A stretch of DNA of 64,000 bases from Angiostrongylus vasorum (lineage: Eukaryota > Nematoda > Chromadorea > Rhabditida > Metastrongylidae), in assembly GCA_018806985.1 (NCBI GenBank), contig JADANN010000018.1, positions 528,501 through 592,500 of the forward strand, in the 5' to 3' direction. How positions within the stretch are numbered: position 1 is the stretch's first letter; each line of letters starts with the position of its first letter. The position numbers were made by a program, and so were the translations under genes. Below, one piece after another: positions 1-9,568 of the stretch. The notes beneath the pieces are model-generated. The model was not told the DNA's origin. It did not search any database and saw only the letters and a list, made by a program, of their open reading frames with translations.

Positions 1-902
1 GCTCTGAATAAGATAACGACGTCGAAACTGCCGAATAGATTTTTTTATAATAACCTCTTGTTGGCTTAGTTATGTAGAAAATTATAGAAAAGAAAGGTTT
101 TAATAAAAAGGAAGGCAACTGGTGTGAGGAAACACGCATCCATCATTAGATATCCTGACAGGAAAAACAGAAGCGGACTTTGTTAATAAATTGTGCAGGA
201 CAACTGACATTCTACGACGAAAACGCAGGAAGATACATGACAAACATCCGGAATCCAGAAGGCACCACGGAAAGTTCACTTTGGACGCAGTTAAGGCGAC
301 CTTCAAGCAGCTCCCAATTCATTTCGATAAAAGACATTCTCAGAATCAGTCTTTATGTTCAAAAGAAAAACGATCACTTAGATAAATCACTTAAGATCAC
401 TTAAGGGTGTTTTAAAAAAGAAAAAGCTGGCTTTTGAGCTAAGTAGGTTACTATAGAGAAGAACGGACTTCTTTTAATACATTCGGTTCAGCCAGTTAAT
501 CAGTTATTATAGTTCAATTCGCTCAAGGTTAACAAACCACTACGTGTTACTGCACGTCAATGAGAAAGAGCTGACGAAATGCTTTTGGATACGTGAATAA
601 CAGAAAGTAGAAGTCAGAATGGCAGAGAGGAAGTACCAATCAAAAACGAAAAGTAGTAAGACAGCAATGAGATAGAGGAGAAACGAGCGATGGCTAGAGC
701 AGAATTCGACTTGAACAGTCAGCACTGATTCATGGATGGAAAAGAAGGTCATTTCTGAACGCAAGGCCGTCGCAGAATCCCCTTGTTTATCTTCCGGAGA
801 TGGTGGTCGTAAGAACCGAAAGAATACTAAGATTTTAGGAATGACAATGACTTTAGAAAAGACGGAATAAATCAGGTTTAGTACATATTCCAATACTTCC
901 GA
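1..902. other. unassigned AT-rich flank
   Basis: I recognise no repeat family or domain here. The longest open frame, on the minus strand at 540-893, has no splice or family support. It lies directly upstream of the PLE 3' remnant, so part of it may be PLE sequence decayed beyond recognition by eye. Confidence 0.4.
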
Positions 903-1150
903 CTGACCTTCTTACGTGAAAAAGACACGTTATCCACTTTGTAAACTGTGTGTGATTAGGCTCCACCAATAATAAGAATAAGTGAAAGACTCACAAAAAG
1001 CGATGAATGTCTGAAGAAGCTGTTTCCAATGAGATTGAAACTTAGGTTTCGGATTTTCTTGTTGAAGCTATTAAAATATTTGGCCGATTAGACTGCACAT
1101 CAACTGGACTTTCCAGACTCTGAAGAAGGTGAAACCAGCCACCGTGAATA
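903..1150 (+). mobile_element. Penelope-like element, 3' end remnant
   Basis: This collinearly matches the 3' regions of the PLE copies at 8270-8500 and 38920-39150. The shared string of landmarks is a CACGT-rich region, then GACTCAYAAAAAG, then a stretch ending in CTTTCCAG just before CTCTGAAGAAGG. That last motif (about 1118-1130) starts like the hammerhead-type motif of the better-preserved copies, but the following GCCGAAACGTC is scrambled (GCCACCGTG), so no active ribozyme is expected. No RT or endonuclease coding is visible in this copy. The assignment rests on comparison between copies, not on a domain. Confidence 0.6.
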
Positions 1151-1291
1151 GTAAAGTGTTAAAACAGTTTCGTGTCTGCTCATCCAGACAACAGTATATT
1201 CCTGATCTGTGCCAGGCTAATAAAAATCGGTTCCGGTAATCAGACCAATACTGTGAAAAACATGCTTTTCAAAGTGGTAATTAACGATTTC

Positions 1292-1664
1292 ACCCAACGG
1301 TTTACCGCCTCATCGTGATCGGGAGTGTTCCAGGGTGTCGAGCTGCGATGTACCGCGGGAGGATTAATCCCCCTGACAGGGTCTCCCAAGCTGAGAACGA
1401 GTCTGGCGTTTCCATCAGGAAGCCTAGCTAAGAGTAAATCAATGCCAGGATCCACTATTGTTCTAGTATCAAAGTCGCATGGCGGCAAATCTCCCTCTAA
1501 TCCACAACGGCGGCGACTGCCAGTAGTGGTGACGACCTGGGGCAGACTTTCGCCTCGGGACTCCAGGGGACCAGAATGGCTAAACCAGCAAAACTCCGAA
1601 AAAACGGAGATTATGCTGGAGCCCGCACAACCAGTGAGGACGTGCCAGCCATGTGTCCAAGCGT
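1292..1664 (+). mobile_element. F2 retroposon copy A
   Basis: It begins with CCCAACGGTTTACCGCCTCATCG and runs to a CCAAGCG tail. It lacks the perfect CCTCCC/GGGAGG pairing of intact copies because the 5' bases are mutated, and it has GTGATCGGGAGTG where others have GTGGCTGGGAGGTG. The internal frame reading SPKL.TSLAFPSGSLAKSKSMPGST is open. A short TAATTAA occurs on both sides (1278-1284 and 1677-1683), but it is too short and too far out to be a convincing TSD. Confidence 0.85.
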
Positions 1665-4043
1665 TGTTCTATGTGTTAATTAAATAAAAACAAGTGAAAC
1701 AATTTTTTAAGTTATTTTCAATGAAAAAAGACCGTCCGAAAGCCGCGACGGCTTTGAGAGTACTGTAAGAAACGAAAAAGCGAGCCACACCCTTCTTGAC
1801 GTGTAGAAGGGCGCCTTGTTTGTTTAGCAGAGCCAGTGATATTCGCCATGAGAACCGATTGTACTATACGACATCTTAAAACTTTTATTTTTCCAGTCTT
1901 CCTAAATATCCTAATGGCACACTTTCTTTCCCTTAAAGTCAAATCCTTTTCTAGCTATAATGAATAAAACGGACTCACTCATTTTTTTCTCGAAACCTAT
2001 AAGTACCCTTCAATAAATTAGTGAAATGACAACTGTTGAAAAGTTTGAATACACTACGAACAAAAAAAGCCACAGAATACTTAAGCGGCAGAATAGTTTG
2101 GAACATTGAAAGACAAAATGTCCTTGAATGTTAGCAGTCTCAAGGTAAGAATTTTAAAATGAAACAGTTTATAAAGAGCACGATTTTCTGGTAACGATGA
2201 GATGGAAGGAGGTAGAATTTGCAGGAAGGAACAGGCAAACGGGACAGAAATCTTGAAATGTCTAGCAAAGTTTGAACAAATACAGCGGCCATCTACACCA
2301 CCGTCGGCTCAGGTCTGGATCACTCATCAAACAAGACTTTCAAATGTTTTCCGTTGCTCATCATGTAATTACCACGAGCATTCGCCTACGCGAATCCCCT
2401 TCCTCCACACGAATTTATTGAAAAAAAAACAGTGAACAAGCAAAAATGAAGGGATTATGGCTATGTTTTAGTATATCCAGTAAAGAGAACCGATGATGGC
2501 AGATGCGAGCGAATGTAGATGGCCAATTTTTAAAAAGTTAAACATAAATACAAGTATATATGATAAATGTAACGTAAAATTATAACAAATAAATAAAGTA
2601 ATAGTAATATAAATATAAAAGTTAAATGATTTGGCTTCACAGCCAAACCACCGCTCATGATGAAATTCACAAATCTTGGATCAAGGCAGTTAAAATCGAC
2701 GACGAAGAAGTTCCGCTTTTATGGAGCGCACTAAGCTCTTTTCTGAAGCTTATATTTCGAGAAATGAAGCTTTCAAGCAAGCAGAATTTCATTAAGCAGG
2801 ACCGATGCCTCCTTCCATCGTCAATCCGCTCTTGCTATAGAAACTCCCAAGAATTTCAAATTTCGCTCTCAATTACTCGACAATTTGATACTTAAAACAA
2901 TTTTAAAAAAGACAGAATGTTCTATAGAAAATATATGCACTCTTGGAGTGATATTTCAAAGTTTCTTCTATAAGTATGTCAAATTCTGAACTCAACGTTT
3001 ACCCCAACTCTCAAAAGCCCAACACGGTCTCCAATATGTACGGTGAGCTTGAAACAATCACTCCACTCTGCCGAATCTTTTGATGTGCCTGAAAGCTACA
3101 CTGTTCATCAGGCAATCTCCCAACTTTCATGTACCTAACTTCGAAATATCTCCTTAGCTTGGTGTTGTTACATATTCAAAACAACTTCACAAAAATGATT
3201 CGTAGTGAGCTTTGTAAAACATCACACTAGTCTCAAATTGTTGTGAAACGTCAAAAATAACTGTATTATTGCCTCTCGCAAATGATTACCGCACGAAACC
3301 TCATGGCCTCCCAGAACTATGCAAGTGAAGCTCAAACAGAACGGAGAAGTTCTTATCCATTACATTACCGTATCTTAGCAGCCGACGCTGACAAGACAGT
3401 GGCGGACAGCATGAGGATTGCAGTAAGTGCCCCAGCCCAACCCCCTGACAGACAAGAGGAAGAATGAGCAGTAATTGAGCGACTCCGCAGCGCTTCCGGA
3501 CTTCATCGTTACTACTGGCAGAACGAAGCACACTCATTACCCCTTCAATCAACCTCGTCGGCCATTACAAATAATTTACCTCTTGCGTCACTCAATCTGT
3601 AGCAAGAAAAGCAGAATCACAAAAATGGGAAGGACAAATTCAACTGAAGCAAGAGAGATGACGAACCAGGATGTTATATAATCTTAACAATGACGTATAA
3701 GGATTTTTAGAAGCAGCCGAAGCACTCACTCTTTTGGTTTGCAACGAATTACATCTATTCATTTTTTAGGACGGTTTACAGTTAATCAAAACCCACACTT
3801 AGGGTTCATATGTATGGAATTAGACTTCAGCCGACTCGATTAAGCTTCACTTTTGTGGCCGATCTACTGCAGTACAAGCAATTCTTCGTCGGGTACGAAC
3901 CTTCTGGCCTTTTGCTAATAAAAAAATAACTTTCCACTAACTAGGGGACTTGTGGGGTTGTGAACATGACATAATTATAGAGGAGCCTTTCACTATCATT
4001 CTGTGAACGTAAATGGTATGTACGCCACCATTTACTGTGCTAG
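1665..4043. other. unassigned stretch
   Basis: I see no family member here. The part around 2530-2625 is nearly pure A/T. An 89-codon frame at 2626-2895 (+) and short frames near 3300-3680 have no recognisable domain or splice context. Confidence 0.4.
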
Positions 4044-4392
4044 GGGCGGATTGCACAGTGGTAGTGATGTCCGTCATCACGAGCATGGTGCTAGTTCGAT
4101 TCCGCTCCGGGCCAAGCGTCTTACCCCTCTGGGGTCGAGAAATTGGTAGCGGACCTGTCTGGGAGAAAAGTCGCTCTCTGCAATCGAATTGGGAACGCTC
4201 CAGTCCGGTTATCCCAGAACTTCAGGGAGAACTGCTCGACCAGCATTCTACGACACCCAAAATAAAATGAAAATCCTCAAGCAGCAACCGAAGACACGTA
4301 AAAGTTCGAAGATCTTCATGGACAACGAATGCGAGGAAACGAATCGAATGTGGGAAACGCTGGGATCCACACAGTAGACGTGAAGATGGGTC
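4042..4392 (+). mobile_element. SINE-F4, near-complete reference copy
   Basis: This is the best-preserved F4 copy. Its head is tRNA-like, with an A-box-like TTGCACAGTGGTAGTGATG and a strong B box GTTCGATTCC at about 4094-4103. The central domain at 4125-4165 contains AAATTGGTAGCGGACCTGTC and matches 34 of 41 positions (by eye) to the same region of SINE-F1. A family-specific 3' body follows, containing GACCAGCATTCTACGACA and AACGAATCGAATGTGGGAAA. It has no coding capacity, so a partner LINE would have had to mobilise it. It ends almost against an F1 copy in the opposite orientation (tail to tail). Confidence 0.85.
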
Positions 4393-4401
4393 ATTAAAAA
4401 A

Positions 4402-4664
4402 AAGCGATCGGCGTTGATTATTCCCTGAGGGATGCGCCATGCATTCGACTTCATTGAGTATCGTTGGTGGCGATTGAATGCATATCTGGCCTTTACAATG
4501 GTGGCCTACCGATGTATCGAGCCAGTGCTGCCATCCTCCCAGACAAGTCTCGTACCAATTTGCCGACCCCCGGAGGGATGGAAAACTTGGTGGGCCATGG
4601 GCGCGGGGACCGATTCCACGTATGTGTCACAGTGGCGCCTTCAACCACTGCGCCTCACGCGCCC
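4402..4664 (-). mobile_element. SINE-F1 copy (minus)
   Basis: Read on the minus strand it has the GGGCGCGTGAGGCGCAGTGG head, a B-box-like GGAATCGGTCCCC, the central domain with AAATTGGTACGAGACTTGTC, and the GCATTCGACTTCATT block. It ends in an A-rich remnant of the tail. A few internal bases of the GAGTCATTGTAAAGG block are deleted compared with other copies. Confidence 0.9.
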
Positions 4665-4983
4665 TTAGCAGTTTATGTTGGGTCTACATCGGTACTTTTT
4701 AAACCTTATATATCCCATGCAATAAGCATAATTCATAATAACGACTAGACGGAAATAATAGTTAATGGCTATAATTGGCGTTAAAAAAAGCTCTGGAGCC
4801 TAGTGCAATGAACTTGCATACCATTGTGTTCATACTATCACGAATGGGTAAATAAGGAGCTCTAAATGATTTCTTTCGTATTCTTCAAGTCGATCATTCT
4901 GTTTAGGTAGTGATGTTTAGAAGAGTATTATGTTCGTGGCTTAGTCAATCAGAATATTTCAAGTGTTTTGGACAATTGACTGA

Positions 4984-5352
4984 ATGAAACAAATAAACAA
5001 GTTCAGACGTGCGTTGGATTCTTTCGCAGCAAACTTTGGTGTGTTCTGTTCAAGTTATTCTGGTTACGAACAGGTGAAGCTTAAGTTCATCCTACCTGTT
5101 AGTAAAACGAAAGCAAACACTTCTGCCATACCGACATCCACACAACGACCGATGAAGGACGATGCCGTCGTTCCAAATTCACTGCGAAGAAAGCGTTCGA
5201 CCGCTTTCCTCAACACAAGCCTATCCAAAACACGTCACTGTTCAGTTGCTGGCATCCATTGTCTTCTAAGTATGGATCGAGATTTTATGTGTATATTTGT
5301 CGCATCGGAACAACTACGTTGGCCGACGTTGTACGACGGTGGTAACGCGTGA
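4984..5352 (+). CDS. 122-codon ATG open frame, unsupported
   Basis: This is an open frame from ATG to TGA in a repeat-free interval (4665-5736). The product is basic (RRKRS near the middle) with no signal peptide, transmembrane segment or family motif I recognise. A frame this long is expected by chance somewhere in 64 kb at this composition, so it is recorded only as a candidate. Confidence 0.12.
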   Translation: MKQINKFRRALDSFAANFGVFCSSYSGYEQVKLKFILPVSKTKANTSAIPTSTQRPMKDDAVVPNSLRRKRSTAFLNTSLSKTRHCSVAGIHCLLSMDRDFMCIFVASEQLRWPTLYDGGNA

Positions 5353-5747
5353 GGTGCCATCTGGAATTAGCCGCTGAATGTGACCACATTTTATAACATA
5401 AGCACAGGTGGTTTATTTCCGGGTAAGGTAGCAAAAACTAAATCTGGGTAAGCTTAGCAGTTGCTTCAAGTATCGTGATGCGAATTAAACCCGTTGCAGT
5501 TGCAGTTGTTCTTCACGAATCGAATTCTATTCATTATTTGTAATTCCGTAAGCAATTTAATGACCCAAACGGACAACAATGAAGTCTCCTTTCGTTCCTG
5601 TTGCTTCAAATTGCTGCCCCATGGTTGGATATACCCAAGGATTCTCCCACAATATATGTCGAACTTAATTATTCAAAATAACCGCGAAATGCCCTCATGC
5701 ACTTTTTAGTCAATTGGTTGCAGACTTCTTGAATGCTTCAACCAAAT

Positions 5748-6124
5748 ACTTACCTGGGTGGCCACGGCTCGTCCTCCCTGGTTGTGCGGACTCCAACACA
5801 TTCTCCATTTTTTCGGAGTTTTGGTGACTTAATCACTGTGGTTTCCCTGGCGTGCCGACGGGCCAAAGTCTGCCCCCAGGTCGTCACAACCATAGGCAGT
5901 CGCCACCTTTGTGGATCAGAAGGAGATATGTCACCATGCGATTTTGATACCAGGACAGTGGCGTATCCTGGTATTGGTTTACTGTTAGCTGGGCTTCCTA
6001 ATGGAAACGCCGGACTCCTTCTCAACTTGGGAGACTCTGCCGAGGGATGACATCGCTGTACATCGCAGTGCGACACCCAGGAACACCTCTCAGCCACGAT
6101 GAGGCGACAAACCGCTGGAAGGCT
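5748..6124 (-). mobile_element. F2 retroposon copy B with 11-bp TSD
   Basis: An insertion of about 377 bp lies between two copies of TTCAACCAAAT (5737-5747 and 6125-6135). The sense strand is minus: the head (CCAGCGGTTTGTCGCC) is at the right and the tail at the left. The internal frame is open over the whole body. The TSD and the fixed end place it as target-primed retroposition, not a DNA transposon. Confidence 0.9.
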
Positions 6125-6617
6125 TTCAACCAAATTTATTTGTCAAGTCGAAACATTCGAGACTTGGAGGTAATTCGCTGAATCTTCCATCTAGCAGTTA
6201 CTGCACTGGTTTATCACCTTATCATCCATCCACGAACGCGCCACATGATTTCGTAAATAACCGGCCTCAGATCCCTCGCATGAGGAAGGTTCACGGATTG
6301 ATATCTCCGACATCACCGGCAACAAGGATCTCACGGAAAACATCAGTGAGGGATAGCAGAAACTAGCAAAAGATATGCAAAACGAAAAAAGAATTCGGTT
6401 CTAAACTCAAACAAAGGCATGAATACTTAAACAGTGAGAAGCATCATTGCATATAGAATGCGATAGCCTCATTTTATCAGTGGAACAATTCAAACGAACC
6501 TTATATTAAAGGAAAGTGGATATTTTTTTAATCGTATTACATGATCCAAAATCACTTGTATGTGAATCTCAATAATTCTTGCATTCCATTCACTTCTCGC
6601 AGCTAACATCTATGATA

Positions 6618-6895
6618 GCCTTCGGACTTTTGACAAGGCCTAGACTGCTGTTTGTGGAATTTTTTCTTCGTAAGGAATCTTGTTGAAAATCTCGACTCGA
6701 CTCTCCCTCGACTGCTCAGATAACTGTGCTAAGCAGTTCTCACGTGAATCAGAGGGAGACAAGTCTGATACCAATGTTCCCATCAAGAAGTGATAAGAGA
6801 CTTGGTGGGCCCTGGACGAACTCGAAACACAGCTTGAGTAGGCTTGCTCGTCCAAGTAATGAAGGGGATCACTATCACTGCGCTATTTGCTTTTT
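6618..6895 (-). mobile_element. SINE-F4 copy (minus)
   Basis: On the minus strand the A-box-like ATAGCGCAGTGATAGTGATC is followed by a mutated B box (GTTTCGAGTTCG). Then comes the shared central domain, ATTGGTATCAGACTTGTCTC, and the GAGTCGAGTCGA block. The distal 3' body is poorly preserved. Confidence 0.7.
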
Positions 6896-7266
6896 GAGGG
6901 GACATAATGAAAAAAAGACATTCGGAATGTGGTAAAAAGCGATGAACGGCTACGTGGTTTAGTAATTTTCAACTACTACGAGGTCGAACCTTTTGCCTCT
7001 AGCAAAACTCCGATCAGAGAATTTACTGAGGAGAACCTTTAAAAAATACGCAATTTTCTGATTTTTAAAATGTAATGGTCAGTGGTGATATTAGGAAAAT
7101 GCTGTCATATCACGTGGGCATGAATATGTTCCTGGAATATCTAACACTTTCGCCACGAAGGTGCTTTTTACCACGGCGGACGACAATTTATCCATTAATA
7201 GATTACCAAAGCAGTTGATATCTTCAGAAGCTTCTAGAACAGAAATTGCTCTACCGCAATGAGGGT

Positions 7267-7269
7267 ATA

Positions 7270-7315
<46 letters not shown>
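7267..7315. repeat. (TA)n microsatellite
   Basis: An alternating TA tract of about 45 bp with one interruption (TACATA). It is the only TA array in the window with no recognised dispersed repeat at either edge. The neighbouring 6896-7266 and 7316-7977 hold nothing I recognise. Confidence 0.95.
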
Positions 7316-7319
<4 letters not shown>

Positions 7320-7977
7320 TAAAACTCTTTTAGTTCAAAATTGATTGAAATTAAAATTCTCAACAATTGGAAACAACACTTAAACGTTTAAAAATTTCTT
7401 CCATTCGTGCGCGACAGCCGTAAAAAGCCAACTGTGCATTTGGGAAAACCAACGTGCCCTTCCGAGCAAAAATCCCTGCATGTTAAATTGCAGATGTGGC
7501 CCAAGTAGGAGCGTCGACGAAGGAAACCCACAAAGGTTGAAACCGTTCCAAGGCCTGGCCTCCAAAAAATCAGAATTTCATCGGAGGCCTAGTATTCTGT
7601 AGGCGAAGATTTGTAGGTTTCAATAGTTTTCATGGCAATTAATAAGATTGATTATGATGTGATATACGTCGATCGAAATTTTTAAAGCGATCATTATTTT
7701 CGAACTTTTAGACTTCTATAAAGGTTATATTGGCTCGAGCCTACTGATATATCCTCCTCACATGTGACGTTAGTTTATTACGAACTGGGATATGCTTTAT
7801 TTAAAGTGAGGAGGTTAAATATTTCCAGTCACATATGATTCATATAGTCGTGAGATACCATGTGTAGAGAGCCTTATTATTAAAGTAAAGTATAAAGGAA
7901 GTAGATAAAAAGATAGCAATTTATTGCCAAGCCAACATTTAGACAGAGTTAACGGCGAATGAAAATTAGCTGGTTAA

Positions 7978-7994
7978 TATATATATAGAAAAAA

Positions 7995-8047
<53 letters not shown>
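7978..8047. repeat. (TA)n microsatellite truncating a PLE
   Basis: A TA tract of about 50 bp, preceded by a shorter TA run and GAAAAAAGTG. It stops exactly where the PLE endonuclease reading frame begins. Confidence 0.95.
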
Positions 8048-8051
<4 letters not shown>

Positions 8052-8600
8052 ACATTGGCGAAACGGGTAGACCACTGTGGGTCCGCATTAAAGAACATCT
8101 GGTCGGTAAACCTAAAGTTAAACCAAATACTACACTAGGCACGTAAGACAGAGAGAATAACAGAGAAGACGTTGAAGTAGAATTGGTTATCCTTGCACGG
8201 GAATTTGAGAGTTCAGCGCGTAAAACTCGCGAAACGGTATTCCATGAATCCTAAAATGAACCGTAAAGAGGAAGGAGAATGACTCATTACGCTTCCATGT
8301 GAACTCTGTGCGGCTGGTTTCCACGAGGAATACTCAGTAGAAGACAAGTGGTGAGTGTGTGACGAAGCTGTTTTATAGCTAATGCGATTGAGGATTTAAT
8401 ATCGCAGTTTTTCCACTGAGGATATGGAAGTGCTTAGTTGACTAGGTTGCAGTTTACTTGATCTTTCCATGCTCTAAGGAAGGCGAAAGCAACCGCAACG
8501 TCATCTGTTGTTAATAAGTAATATGTAACAACAACTTCGTGTGTGCTAATCAAGAAGATAGCTAATTATTCATCGATGCCGAGGTTAATAGAAAGTGGAT
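8048..8600 (+). pseudogene. Penelope-like element: GIY-YIG endonuclease and 3' end
   Basis: Starting at 8048 the frame reads EYIGETGRPLWVRIKEHL, which is the C-terminal PLE GIY-YIG motif with its arginine (R-x-x-x-EHL helix). After a stop and frameshifts the frame resumes as NREDVEVELVILAREFESSARKT and, in another frame, NPKMNRKEE, both matching the usual PLE C terminus. The 3' region to about 8600 aligns with 38920-39240. A degenerate ribozyme-type motif lies at about 8473-8511 (CTCTAAGGAAGGCG...CGCAACGTCA). The RT and everything 5' of the YIG motif are missing, and the copy is inactive. Confidence 0.85.
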
Positions 8601-9293
8601 CCTGGGAATTTATGAAATAGTATTTTCTCAGCAAAGGAGAGCCCGATAAAACCCAAAGTGAGTTCTCACGGTGTTTTTCCCATCAAAAAAAGGTAAAGTT
8701 TTCGTGTGAAATTACAGCACATTCAATCAACAAAGTAATAGTGGTTGCAAACTCAAGAGGTAAATACTATCGTACTGCAGGCGTGCAACCTAAGTAGAAG
8801 AACTTGACAAAAAATAGGTTCCAATTCATTTCATCGACTCTTAGAATCTCGTGCTCGTTTCCCACTGCTTCTGGACAACATAAAAAAGACATGAAAATCT
8901 TACAATACCCAGAAAGTTCCCCTTGATGATGTATGCTCGGACAGGTCAAAGAACCCATGAATCCATAGTCCTCTTACGAACTTTGTCATCATCCTGAAAC
9001 TCCAGGTGAAAAAAATCAATTGATTTGAATGTTGTTTATTCTTCAAGTCTGATGCAATTCTGGTACAAGGTAAGTCAGTTTAAACTTTGTCAGGATTTTA
9101 ACAAGTACTAAGAAGGATTGTTATGAATGACATCTTCTCCCGTAGCCGCCCTGTAATCAGCCTCTTTGCTCCATTTCGAAACCGAATACGATGTCAACTA
9201 AAAAACGTCGCACACAGTTATAAGGCATCTAAAACCTTTTTGGTTACTATAAATTAATTATGTTTGGTAATTTTCCTGCCTATACTACGGAGG
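8601..9293. other. unassigned stretch between PLE and SINE
   Basis: No repeat or domain is recognised. The GATGCCGAGGTTAATAG string at the left edge still belongs to the PLE end, as judged from the copies at 39220 and 33540. Confidence 0.35.
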
Positions 9294-9568
9294 GGCGCGT
9301 GTGGCGCACTGGTCGGAGGCACCCTGCAACACAGGTGGAACCGATCCCCGCGCTTATGGCTTATCAAGACTTCCATCCCTCCGGGGTCGGCTAATTGGTA
9401 ACAGACTTGTCTGGGAGGATTGCAGCACTGGCTCGATACATTGGTAGGCCACCGCGACTCATTATAAAGGCCAGATATGCATTCAATCACTTCCAAACGA
9501 AGCTTGATGAAGTCCATTGTGCGGCGCATTCCTTACGGATTAATCAACGGCGAGAGCTTTATCCTTCT
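9294..9568 (+). mobile_element. SINE-F1 near-full copy
   Basis: The GGCGCGTGTGGCGCACTGGT head has a near-canonical A box, GGAACCGATCCCCGC stands at the B-box position, and the central domain at 9377-9417 was the one compared with F4. The tail is reduced to one TTATCCT-like unit. No convincing TSD is visible. Confidence 0.92.

Noticed and set aside
1010..1045. Second hammerhead-like string CTGAAGAAGCTG...GAAAC
   Set aside because: Stem II does not pair and alignment with other PLE copies shows it is ordinary 3' region, not the ribozyme position.
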